From NCBI RefSeq assembly GCF_036409475.1, contig NZ_JAYRCK010000001.1:62001-126000 (forward strand): a DNA stretch of 64,000 nucleotides, written 5' to 3'. Source of the stretch: Scandinavium sp036409475. GTDB lineage: Bacteria; Pseudomonadota; Gammaproteobacteria; Enterobacterales; Enterobacteriaceae. Both the position numbers and the translations under genes were made by a program. Position 1 is the first letter of the stretch. Each line of letters begins with the position of its first letter. Below are positions 44,403 to 52,153 of this stretch, in pieces. Under the pieces are notes generated by a model that had not been told where the DNA came from, did no database searches, and was given only the letters and a program-made list of their open reading frames with translations.

Positions 44403-46052
44403 ATGCGCCTGAATTTATCCGCCTTACTGGCAGCAATGGGATTACTGTGTGGCAGCGCCATGGCCGCCACGCCTCCAGCACTGGCCCCGCACGGCGACAT
44501 TCGTGACAGCGGATTTGTCTACTGCGTCAGCGGACAGGTGAATACCTTTAATCCGCAGAAAGCGGGCAGCGGCCTGATTGTCGATACCCTTGCGGCACAG
44601 ATTTACGATCGCCTGCTGGATGTTGACCCTTACACCTATCGTCTGGTGCCTGAACTGGCTGAAAGCTGGGAGGTGCTGGATAACGGCGCAACCTACCGCT
44701 TCCACCTGCGCAACGGCGTTCAGTTCCAGAAAACTGCCTGGTTCAAACCCACCCGCGCGCTGAATGCCGATGACGTGGTGTTTACCTTCGAGCGTATTTT
44801 CAACCGCAATCACCCGTGGCATAACGTCAACGGGCCAAACTTCCCCTATTTTGACAGCCTGCAGTTTGCCGACAGCGTTGAGAGCGTGCGCAAACTCGAC
44901 AGCCGTTCCGTTGAATTTCGCCTTAAGCGCCCGGATGCGTCGTTCCTTTGGCATTTAGCCACCCATTACGCGTCGGTGATGTCGGCGGAATACGCGGCGA
45001 ATCTCAGCAAAATCGACAGGCAAGAATTGCTCGACCGCCAGCCTGTCGGCACCGGGCCGTATCAGCTTGATGAATATCGCGCAGGGCAATACATTCGCCT
45101 GCAACGCCACCCTGAGTTCTGGCGCGGCCAGCCGTTGATGCCCCAAGTGGTTGTCGATTTGGGTTCCGGCGGCACCGGGCGTTTATCGAAGTTACTGACC
45201 GGCGAATGCGATGTGCTGGCGTGGCCTGCTGCCAGCCAGTTGACCATCTTGCGCGACGATCCTCGTTTGCGCCTGACGCTGCGCCCTGGCATGAATATCG
45301 CTTATCTGGCGTTCAATACCGATAAGCCGCCGATGAACAATCCTGCTGTTCGGCACGCGCTGGCGCTGGCTATCAATAACCAACGCCTGATGCAGTCGAT
45401 TTATTACGGCACGGCTGAAACCGCAGCCTCTATTCTGCCGCGAGCCTCCTGGGCTTACGACAATGAAGCTAAAATTACCGAATACGATCCGGTGAAGGCG
45501 CGTGAGCAACTCAAGACGCTGGGGCTGGAAAAAATGACGCTGCGGCTGTGGGTACCGACCACCTCGCAGGCGTGGAACCCGAGCCCGTTGAAGACCGCCG
45601 AGTTGATTCAGGCGGATATGGCGCAAATCGGCGTGAAGGTGATTATAGTGCCCGTTGAAGGCCGTTTTCAGGAAGCCCGTCTGATGGACATGAACCATGA
45701 CCTGACGCTGACCGGTTGGGCGACAGACAGTAACGACCCGGACAGCTTCTTCCGTCCGCTGCTGAGCTGCGCGGCGATTGGTTCGCAAACGAACTTTGCT
45801 CACTGGTGCAACCGTGAATTTGACAGCGTGCTGCAAAAAGCGCTGGCTTCACAGCAGTTGTCCTCGCGCATTGATGCCTACGACGAAGCGCAGCAGATCC
45901 TCGCCAAAGAGCTGCCGGTGCTGCCGTTGGCGTCCTCTTTGCGTTTGCAGGCTTATCGTTATGACATCAAAGGGCTGGTGCTGAGCCCATTCGGCAGCGC
46001 CTCCTTTGCGGGCGTCTCGCGTGAAAAAGAGGAAGAGGTGAAAAAACCATGA
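44403..46052 (+). CDS. sapA: SapA, periplasmic peptide-binding protein
   Basis: SapA is a 549-residue family 5 solute-binding protein (547 in E. coli) of the Sap transporter, linked to antimicrobial-peptide resistance and putrescine export. A signal peptide ends at GSAMA. The mature part begins near ATPPALAPHGDIRDSGFVYC, close to E. coli. ATG 44403 is used; in-frame codons up to 44361 belong to rearranged DNA. The stop overlaps sapB. Upstream DNA holds IS remnants, so the native promoter may be lost. Confidence 0.95.
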   Translation: MRLNLSALLAAMGLLCGSAMAATPPALAPHGDIRDSGFVYCVSGQVNTFNPQKAGSGLIVDTLAAQIYDRLLDVDPYTYRLVPELAESWEVLDNGATYRFHLRNGVQFQKTAWFKPTRALNADDVVFTFERIFNRNHPWHNVNGPNFPYFDSLQFADSVESVRKLDSRSVEFRLKRPDASFLWHLATHYASVMSAEYAANLSKIDRQELLDRQPVGTGPYQLDEYRAGQYIRLQRHPEFWRGQPLMPQVVVDLGSGGTGRLSKLLTGECDVLAWPAASQLTILRDDPRLRLTLRPGMNIAYLAFNTDKPPMNNPAVRHALALAINNQRLMQSIYYGTAETAASILPRASWAYDNEAKITEYDPVKAREQLKTLGLEKMTLRLWVPTTSQAWNPSPLKTAELIQADMAQIGVKVIIVPVEGRFQEARLMDMNHDLTLTGWATDSNDPDSFFRPLLSCAAIGSQTNFAHWCNREFDSVLQKALASQQLSSRIDAYDEAQQILAKELPVLPLASSLRLQAYRYDIKGLVLSPFGSASFAGVSREKEEEVKKP

Positions 46053-47014
46053 TCATTTTTACTCTTCGTCGTCTGCTGCTGTTGCTGGTGACGCTTTTTC
46101 TGCTGACGTTTGTCGGCTTCAGCCTGAGCTACTTCACGCCGCACGCGCCGTTGCAAGGCGCTTCGCTGGGCAACGCCTGGCTGTTCTGGTTTAAGGGTTT
46201 GCTGCACTGGGACTTCGGCGTCTCCAGCATTAACGGCCAGTTGATTTCCGATCAGCTTAAAGAAGTGTTCCCGGCCACCATGGAACTGTGCATTCTCGCG
46301 TTTGGTCTGGCGCTGCTGGTCGGCATTCCCGTCGGCATGCTGGCCGGGATTATGCGTTCCAAGTGGCAGGATAACCTGATCAGCGCCCTCGCCCTGCTCG
46401 GCTTTTCCATTCCGGTATTCTGGCTGGCGCTGCTGCTGACGCTGTTTTTCTCGCTGACGCTGGGATGGCTCCCGGTGTCCGGCCGTTTTGACCTGTTGTA
46501 CGAAGTGAAAAACGTCACTGGTTTTGCGCTGATTGATGCGTGGCTGTCAGATTCCCCGTGGCGAGATGAGATGATCATGAGCGCCCTGCGCCATATGGTG
46601 CTACCGGTGTTAACGCTGGCCGTCGCGCCGACCACTGAAGTGGTGCGCCTGATGCGTCTGAGCACCATCGACGTGTATGACACGAACTATGTGAAAGCTG
46701 CCGCCACACGCGGTGTGTCGCGCCTGACTATTTTGCGTCGCCATGTGCTGCATAACGCCCTGCCGCCGGTGATCCCGCGCTTAGGTTTGCAGTTCTCCAC
46801 GATGCTGACGCTGGCGATGATCACTGAAATGGTCTTTAGCTGGCCGGGCCTGGGGCGCTGGATGATTAACGCCATTCGCCAGCAGGACTACGCTGCGATT
46901 TCCGCTGGCGTGATGGTCATTGGCGCGCTGGTGATCATTGTGAACGTGTTGTCTGATATCTTGGGTGCAATGGCTAACCCACTGAAACATAAGGAATGGT
47001 ATGCCTTACGATAG
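46049..47014 (+). CDS. sapB: SapB, ABC transporter permease
   Basis: SapB is a 321-residue DppB/OppB-type permease, the same length as in E. coli. It has about six membrane helices and the EAA-like segment YVKAAATRGVSRLTILRRHVLHNALPP. It pairs with SapC. The start overlaps sapA by 4 nt. Confidence 0.96.
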   Translation: MIIFTLRRLLLLLVTLFLLTFVGFSLSYFTPHAPLQGASLGNAWLFWFKGLLHWDFGVSSINGQLISDQLKEVFPATMELCILAFGLALLVGIPVGMLAGIMRSKWQDNLISALALLGFSIPVFWLALLLTLFFSLTLGWLPVSGRFDLLYEVKNVTGFALIDAWLSDSPWRDEMIMSALRHMVLPVLTLAVAPTTEVVRLMRLSTIDVYDTNYVKAAATRGVSRLTILRRHVLHNALPPVIPRLGLQFSTMLTLAMITEMVFSWPGLGRWMINAIRQQDYAAISAGVMVIGALVIIVNVLSDILGAMANPLKHKEWYALR

Positions 47015-47891
47015 CGTCTATCTGGAAAAGCGCCCGCCAGGGGCGCTGCGCACCGTGTGGCGTAAATTCTACGGCGATACCACGGCGATGATCGGTCTGT
47101 ACGGCTGCCTCGGGCTGGCGTTGCTGTGCATCTTCGGCACCTGGTTTGCGCCTTACGGTATCGATCAGCAATTTTTGGGCTACCAACTGCTGCCGCCTTC
47201 ATGGTCACGTTATGGCGAAGTCTCATTCTTCCTGGGTACCGACGACTTAGGCCGTGATGTGCTTAGCCGTTTGTTGAGCGGCGCGGCTCCGACTGTTGGC
47301 GGCGCGTTTGTGGTGACACTTGGCGCAACGCTGTGTGGCCTGGTGTTAGGCGCATTTGCAGGCTCGACGCGCGGTCTGCGCTCTGCGGTATTGAACCATA
47401 TCCTCGACACCCTGCTTTCTATTCCTTCCCTGCTGCTGGCGATCATTGTGGTGGCGTTTTCCGGGCCGCATTTGCTGCACGCGATGTTTGCCGTCTGGCT
47501 GGCGCTGCTGCCGCGTATGGTGCGTTCCGTCTACAGCATGGTGCATGACGAACTGGAAAAAGATTACGTGGTTGCCGCACGCCTGGACGGTGCCACCACG
47601 CTGAATATTCTCTGGTTTGCCGTGCTGCCAAATATCGCTTCAGGGCTGGTCACTGAAATCACCCGTGCGCTTTCGATGGCGATTCTGGACATCGCTGCGT
47701 TAGGTTTCCTCGACCTGGGCGCACAGCTCCCTTCCCCGGAATGGGGGGCGATGTTGGGCGATGCGCTGGAGCTTATTTATGTCGCGCCGTGGACCGTGAT
47801 GCTGCCGGGTGCCGCGATTATGGTTAGCGTTTTGCTGGTTAACCTGCTGGGCGACGGCATTCGCCGCGCCATTGAAGCGGGGGTGCAATAA
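47001..47891 (+). CDS. sapC: SapC, ABC transporter permease
   Basis: SapC is a 296-residue DppC-type permease. The EAA segment is DYVVAARLDGATTLNILWFAVLPNI. It overlaps sapB by 14 nt and shares its stop with the sapD start (TAATG). It is the second half of the Sap channel. Confidence 0.96.
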   Translation: MPYDSVYLEKRPPGALRTVWRKFYGDTTAMIGLYGCLGLALLCIFGTWFAPYGIDQQFLGYQLLPPSWSRYGEVSFFLGTDDLGRDVLSRLLSGAAPTVGGAFVVTLGATLCGLVLGAFAGSTRGLRSAVLNHILDTLLSIPSLLLAIIVVAFSGPHLLHAMFAVWLALLPRMVRSVYSMVHDELEKDYVVAARLDGATTLNILWFAVLPNIASGLVTEITRALSMAILDIAALGFLDLGAQLPSPEWGAMLGDALELIYVAPWTVMLPGAAIMVSVLLVNLLGDGIRRAIEAGVQ

Positions 47892-48883
47892 TGCCTTTAC
47901 TGGATATCCGTAACCTCACCATTGAATTTCGCACCAGCGAAGGCTGGGTGAAAGCCGTTGACCGCGTGAGCATGACGCTGGCAGAAGGTGAAATTCGCGG
48001 CCTGGTGGGCGAATCTGGCTCGGGCAAAAGCCTGATTGCTAAAGCCATTTGTGGCGTGACGAAAGATAACTGGCGCGTGACCGCCGACCGTATGCGTTTT
48101 GATGATATCGACCTGCTACGTCTTTCGAACCGCGAGCGTCGCCGTCTGGTCGGGCACAACGTGTCGATGATTTTTCAGGAGCCGCAATCGTGTCTCGATC
48201 CGTCTGAACGAATCGGTCGTCAGTTAATGCAGAACATCCCCGGCTGGACGTATAAAGGCCGCTGGTGGCAGCGCTTTGGCTGGCGTAAACGTCGCGCGAT
48301 TGAGCTACTGCACCGCGTGGGGATTAAAGATCACAAAGACGCGATGCGCAGCTTCCCGTACGAGCTGACCGACGGCGAATGCCAGAAGGTGATGATTGCG
48401 ATTGCGCTGGCGAACCAGCCGCGTTTGTTGATTGCCGATGAGCCCACCAACGCCATGGAACCAACCACTCAGGCGCAAATTTTCCGTCTGCTGACGCGCC
48501 TGAACCAGAACAATAACACCACCATTTTGCTTATCAGCCACGACCTGCAAATGCTGAGCCAGTGGGCCGATAAGATAAACGTGATGTATTGCGGACAAAC
48601 AGTGGAAACCGCGCCAAGCGAAGATCTGGTGGCAATTCCGCACCATCCGTATACCCAGGCATTAATTCGCGCCATTCCAGATTTTGGGCGTTCAATGCCG
48701 CATAAAAGCCGTCTCAATACCCTGCCTGGCGCTATCCCGCTGCTGGAATCGCTGCCGATTGGCTGCCGCCTGGGGCCACGTTGCCCTTATGCCCAGCGTA
48801 AATGCATTGAAACACCGCGTCTGACGGGGGCCAAAAACCACATGTTTGCCTGTCATTTTCCGCTGAACATGGAGAAAGAGTGA
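47891..48883 (+). CDS. sapD: SapD, ABC transporter ATPase
   Basis: SapD is a 330-residue OppD-type ATPase. Walker A is GESGSGKS and Walker B is LLIADEPTNAM. The signature is altered to LTDGECQKVMIA, as in E. coli SapD. In E. coli SapD also supports TrkG/TrkH potassium uptake. Cysteines of the OppD-type C-terminal cluster are visible around GCRLGPRCPYAQRKC. Confidence 0.96.
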   Translation: MPLLDIRNLTIEFRTSEGWVKAVDRVSMTLAEGEIRGLVGESGSGKSLIAKAICGVTKDNWRVTADRMRFDDIDLLRLSNRERRRLVGHNVSMIFQEPQSCLDPSERIGRQLMQNIPGWTYKGRWWQRFGWRKRRAIELLHRVGIKDHKDAMRSFPYELTDGECQKVMIAIALANQPRLLIADEPTNAMEPTTQAQIFRLLTRLNQNNNTTILLISHDLQMLSQWADKINVMYCGQTVETAPSEDLVAIPHHPYTQALIRAIPDFGRSMPHKSRLNTLPGAIPLLESLPIGCRLGPRCPYAQRKCIETPRLTGAKNHMFACHFPLNMEKE

Positions 48884-48884
48884 G

Positions 48885-49691
48885 ATGGTTGAGACCCTGC
48901 TCGAAGTTCGCAATCTGAGTAAAACGTTCCGCTACCGGACGGGCCTGTTCCATCGCCAGACGCTGGAAGCCGTTAAGCCGCTCAGCTTTACCCTGCGCGA
49001 AAAACAGACGCTGGCGATCATTGGCGAGAACGGTTCCGGCAAATCAACGCTGGCAAAAATGCTGGCGGGGATGGTGGAACCCACCACCGGCGAACTGCTG
49101 ATTGACGATCATCCGCTGGAATTCGGTGACTACTCTTTTCGTAGCCAGCGCATTCGCATGATTTTTCAGGACCCATCGACCTCCCTGAACCCGCGTCAGC
49201 GTATCTCGCAGATCCTCGATTTCCCATTGCGTCTGAACACGGATTTAGGACCTGAAGCCCGTCAGAAGCAGATTATCGACACGCTGCGACTGGTCGGTTT
49301 GCTGCCGGATCACGTGAGTTACTACCCTCACATGCTCGCCCCTGGGCAGAAACAGCGTTTAGGGTTGGCTCGCGCGTTGATCCTGCGGCCGAAAGTGATT
49401 ATCTGTGATGAAGCGCTGGCGTCGCTGGATATGTCGATGCGTTCGCAGCTGATCAACCTGATGCTGGAACTGCAGGAAAAACAGGGCATTTCGTATATCT
49501 ACGTGACGCAGCACCTGGGGATGATGAAACACATCAGCGATCAGGTGTTAGTGATGCATCAGGGCGAAGTTGTCGAACGTGGCAGCACAGCGGATGTTCT
49601 CGCCTCCCCGCTTCATGACCTGACCAAACGCCTGATTGCCGGGCATTTTGGTGAAGCATTGACGGCCGACGCGTGGCGTAAAGATCGCTAA
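48885..49691 (+). CDS. sapF: SapF, ABC transporter ATPase
   Basis: SapF is a 268-residue OppF-type ATPase. Walker A is GENGSGKST, the signature reads LAPGQKQRLGLARAL (the usual SGGQ is replaced), and Walker B is VIICDEALASLDM. It follows sapD by 1 nt and closes the sap operon. Confidence 0.96.
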   Translation: MVETLLEVRNLSKTFRYRTGLFHRQTLEAVKPLSFTLREKQTLAIIGENGSGKSTLAKMLAGMVEPTTGELLIDDHPLEFGDYSFRSQRIRMIFQDPSTSLNPRQRISQILDFPLRLNTDLGPEARQKQIIDTLRLVGLLPDHVSYYPHMLAPGQKQRLGLARALILRPKVIICDEALASLDMSMRSQLINLMLELQEKQGISYIYVTQHLGMMKHISDQVLVMHQGEVVERGSTADVLASPLHDLTKRLIAGHFGEALTADAWRKDR

Positions 49692-49708
49692 ACCTCGTTT
49701 ACGCAGAA

Positions 49709-49894
49709 AGGCAGCGAACTCGCTGCCTCAGATTGCTGACAAAGAAGGAAAAAGCGTGGTTTTTCCTTCTTTGTGGTGAGCTGCCGAAAATCAATGAATT
49801 GATTTTCCTTATTTTTTGTTCTGCCACCCATGACAAAACTTCATTCGTTAGAGGTTTGTCATCAGTCTCAGGCAGCGAACTCGCTGCCTTTTTT
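49709..49894. repeat. Hairpin-rich palindromic element with duplicated terminator
   Basis: The palindromic 20-mer AGGCAGCGAACTCGCTGCCT occurs twice, at 49709-49728 and 49870-49889; the second copy is followed by TTTTTT. The 141 bp between them starts CTCAGATTGCTGACAAA-like and ends with an inverted match (14 of 17 positions). Inside are a perfect 15-bp stem (49739-49753/49760-49774) and a 10-bp stem (49786-49795/49798-49807) followed by a T-rich tract. The whole looks like a MITE-type element and also serves as the sap terminator. Confidence 0.7.
49870..49894 (+). terminator. Terminator at the right end of the palindromic element
   Basis: 8-bp arms AGGCAGCG/CGCTGCCT, loop AACT, then six T. 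It ends transcripts from the sap side before the convergent LuxR-type gene. Confidence 0.8.
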
Positions 49895-49905
49895 GTGGCG
49901 CATCC

Positions 49906-50541
49906 TCAATAATTGAAGAATCCCCCAAACTCACTGTTTCTTTTATTCTTCTCGACAAACTTCGCCAGGAACGTCACCAGTTCATAATCGGTCGTCAGGT
50001 TAAATTTATTCATCATGTAATACTTATGCGAAAAGATAGACTTGGTGCTGATGGCCAATTCAGCGGCTATATGAAGTATGGGTTCACCACGGTATAATCG
50101 AGCCATGATACGATACTGTTGCGGCGAGAGTATTTTATGACGGCAAGTGCCACAACTATTTTCCCGTATATTCCAGCCAGAAACCTGATGCAATTCCCAT
50201 TCATTAATAATGCAGTGACGAATATCTGCCAGCGACGTATCACGCGCGATAAACTGAATGTCATTAATACAATGTGGCAATGATTGAATGGGGTCGCTCT
50301 TTCCACTCAGCACACCAATGATAATACTCTTACTGCGAAACTTAAACTCAGAGAAGCAAGTATAGCTTTCCCCTTTGCACAGTTGAATAATGATGATATC
50401 AGCTATACTGACACTTTCACTATTAAACTCCGACAAGAAACATACCCTCTGATTATATTCATGCTCAAATACCTCCGCGAGATACTTTTTCATTCCATGG
50501 ACAAAAAGCACATCATTGTCTTTGATGAGGACGTTCAACAT
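49906..50541 (-). CDS. LuxR-type regulator of the fimbrial island
   Basis: This is a 211-residue protein with a C-terminal LuxR-type helix-turn-helix (ILSPQQYRIMARLYRGEPI, then ISTKSIFSHKYYMMNKF). The N-terminal part is receiver-like in length (MLNVLIKDNDVLFVHGMKKYL) but lacks a clear phospho-acceptor set. A CGTC motif lies just before the HTH. The DNA is AT-rich. It is the last gene on the fimbrial strand, 61 nt after the minor pilin gene, so it probably controls fimbrial expression. It resembles the FimW/BglJ class rather than any protein I can name. Confidence 0.8.
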   Translation of the reverse strand: MLNVLIKDNDVLFVHGMKKYLAEVFEHEYNQRVCFLSEFNSESVSIADIIIIQLCKGESYTCFSEFKFRSKSIIIGVLSGKSDPIQSLPHCINDIQFIARDTSLADIRHCIINEWELHQVSGWNIRENSCGTCRHKILSPQQYRIMARLYRGEPILHIAAELAISTKSIFSHKYYMMNKFNLTTDYELVTFLAKFVEKNKRNSEFGGFFNY

Positions 50542-50602
50542 AACGTTACCCTTACAGCAATAAAAGGCTAAACATCCTTTTAGTTGTTTTTTGTTGCGGA
50601 CA

Positions 50603-51127
50603 TTATTGGTAGGTGAAGGTGGCTGTTACCACAGCACTGATGGTGCCCGAGGTGACATGCCCATTTTGGCTGTAAGCCCTGGCGCGTAAATTATAGGTAT
50701 ACGCACCACTGATAATATTCCCGGTCAGTGATTTGCCGTCACCCAGGGGATCCCCCGCCTGACTTTGTACTTGTACGGCAATATTATTCGCCGTGCCGCT
50801 ATTCTGGTACATATCCTCTGGATGGATGCTGTCCGCATTACCGTGCATCGTCATCGTTGCACGTTGAGTGCCAAGTGGGCACGAGACCAATTCAAGTGTA
50901 AAGGGAACCCAAGGGGTGGAAGAAGGCGCTGTTTGCAGGTTTGCTGACTGAAGGTTATCCCCCAGATTGACCGATTTTGTCACGCTGTCACTGGCAATCT
51001 GACAGGGGGACGCAATAATATCTCCGGTGACATTTAATGCGACCAAATCTTCCGCCTGGCTGCTGAAATCCACCAGCAGTCCGCCCACGGCCATTGCGCT
51101 TATCAGACTGAGTTTTAACGCTCTCAT
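50603..51127 (-). CDS. Minor fimbrial subunit
   Basis: This 174-residue type 1 pilus-family subunit has a signal peptide ending near SSQAED. The conserved pilin cysteines are in ASPCQIA and LVSCPLG. The C-terminus VVTATFTYQ has the alternating donor-strand pattern with the penultimate Tyr. ATG 51127 is used because AAGGGA is 7 nt upstream. It may be the FimF/FimG-like adaptor. Confidence 0.88.
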   Translation of the reverse strand: MRALKLSLISAMAVGGLLVDFSSQAEDLVALNVTGDIIASPCQIASDSVTKSVNLGDNLQSANLQTAPSSTPWVPFTLELVSCPLGTQRATMTMHGNADSIHPEDMYQNSGTANNIAVQVQSQAGDPLGDGKSLTGNIISGAYTYNLRARAYSQNGHVTSGTISAVVTATFTYQ

Positions 51128-51144
51128 CGCCATTCCCTTTTTGA

Positions 51145-52098
51145 TTATTGGTAGGTGATAGTCAGCGTGGCCGAGGCATTCGCGCTGCCGGTGGTCACTG
51201 CCGTTTTGGTCTGATAATAACGAGCGATGATTGGGAAGGTTTCCACCCCACCAAACGATTGCTTGAGGACTATCTGGTTATTAAGCTGAAGAGGTGATCC
51301 GTTATAAAGAATTTGTACCCCAACACCTTGCGCCACATCATTATTCCCTTGCCCCGTTAATGCCAGAACGCTGGTATCACTAACATCCGGATTTTGAATG
51401 CCCGTAAGGCTGACGTTGATATTGACAGCAAAATCGCAATTCAGTCCTAACGTTTGACTTTGTTGTGTTTCGGTTAGAGGTCTACCGGCTGTCGTACCAA
51501 AGGAGGATGTCGAAACAGATCCCATTTGAAAATTCAGCGTCGGCGTTTGCAGAGAGCAACCAATAACAATAACGCTGTTGTTTCCGGCACCTAAGCTGAG
51601 GTTTAAAAAATTCGACACAGTCGGATCCCCAAACTGCCCTGTTGCCAGTGGCCCAGCCGTTAATGTGCCAGGGGTTATCGGGCCTGTTTTAATCAACGAG
51701 ATATTATAGCCAGTCGGGTAAACATAGGTTTTTATATTTGCGCCAGAAGAAGTTACGGTCAACTTATTGGGGATCCCATCGACCTTAATGCCTACTCCGG
51801 GCAAATTCGTATTATAAACCCCAGTAATCCCTGATAATACTGAACCGAGGTAGACAAATTTCAGGTCAGCGTCGCAAGACTTTTGCCCTGTGGTGGAATA
51901 AGCCCAAAGGCTTGCCTGAGCGGTCTGCGCGACTGTCGCGATAACCGCCCCAACCGGAGCGTCCATGGGTACCGCGACACTACCAAAATACATCGTTGCA
52001 TTAATGGTGGAATCCATCGAGCAGGATTCAGTGGCATTCGCCTGGCTGAGATTAAAACCCAAAATAACAGCCGCTATAATAATGAATATTGTCTTCAT
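51145..52098 (-). CDS. Fimbrial tip adhesin
   Basis: This is a 317-residue FimH-like two-domain adhesin. A signal peptide (ends SQANA) precedes an N-terminal lectin-like domain with cysteines at ESCSMD and KSCDADL. The C-terminal pilin domain starts around VIVIGCSLQTPTLNFQMG, with the second cysteine in LNCDFAV, and ends in ATLTITYQ. ATG 52098 (MKTIFIII) is taken as start. It lies between usher and minor subunit, as tip adhesins usually do. The receptor is not predictable. Confidence 0.88.
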   Translation of the reverse strand: MKTIFIIIAAVILGFNLSQANATESCSMDSTINATMYFGSVAVPMDAPVGAVIATVAQTAQASLWAYSTTGQKSCDADLKFVYLGSVLSGITGVYNTNLPGVGIKVDGIPNKLTVTSSGANIKTYVYPTGYNISLIKTGPITPGTLTAGPLATGQFGDPTVSNFLNLSLGAGNNSVIVIGCSLQTPTLNFQMGSVSTSSFGTTAGRPLTETQQSQTLGLNCDFAVNINVSLTGIQNPDVSDTSVLALTGQGNNDVAQGVGVQILYNGSPLQLNNQIVLKQSFGGVETFPIIARYYQTKTAVTTGSANASATLTITYQ

Positions 52099-52153
52099 CG
52101 TTATCTTATAACCTGATAGCACTTTGATCCAGATTTCAGGTTGACCCTGAATA

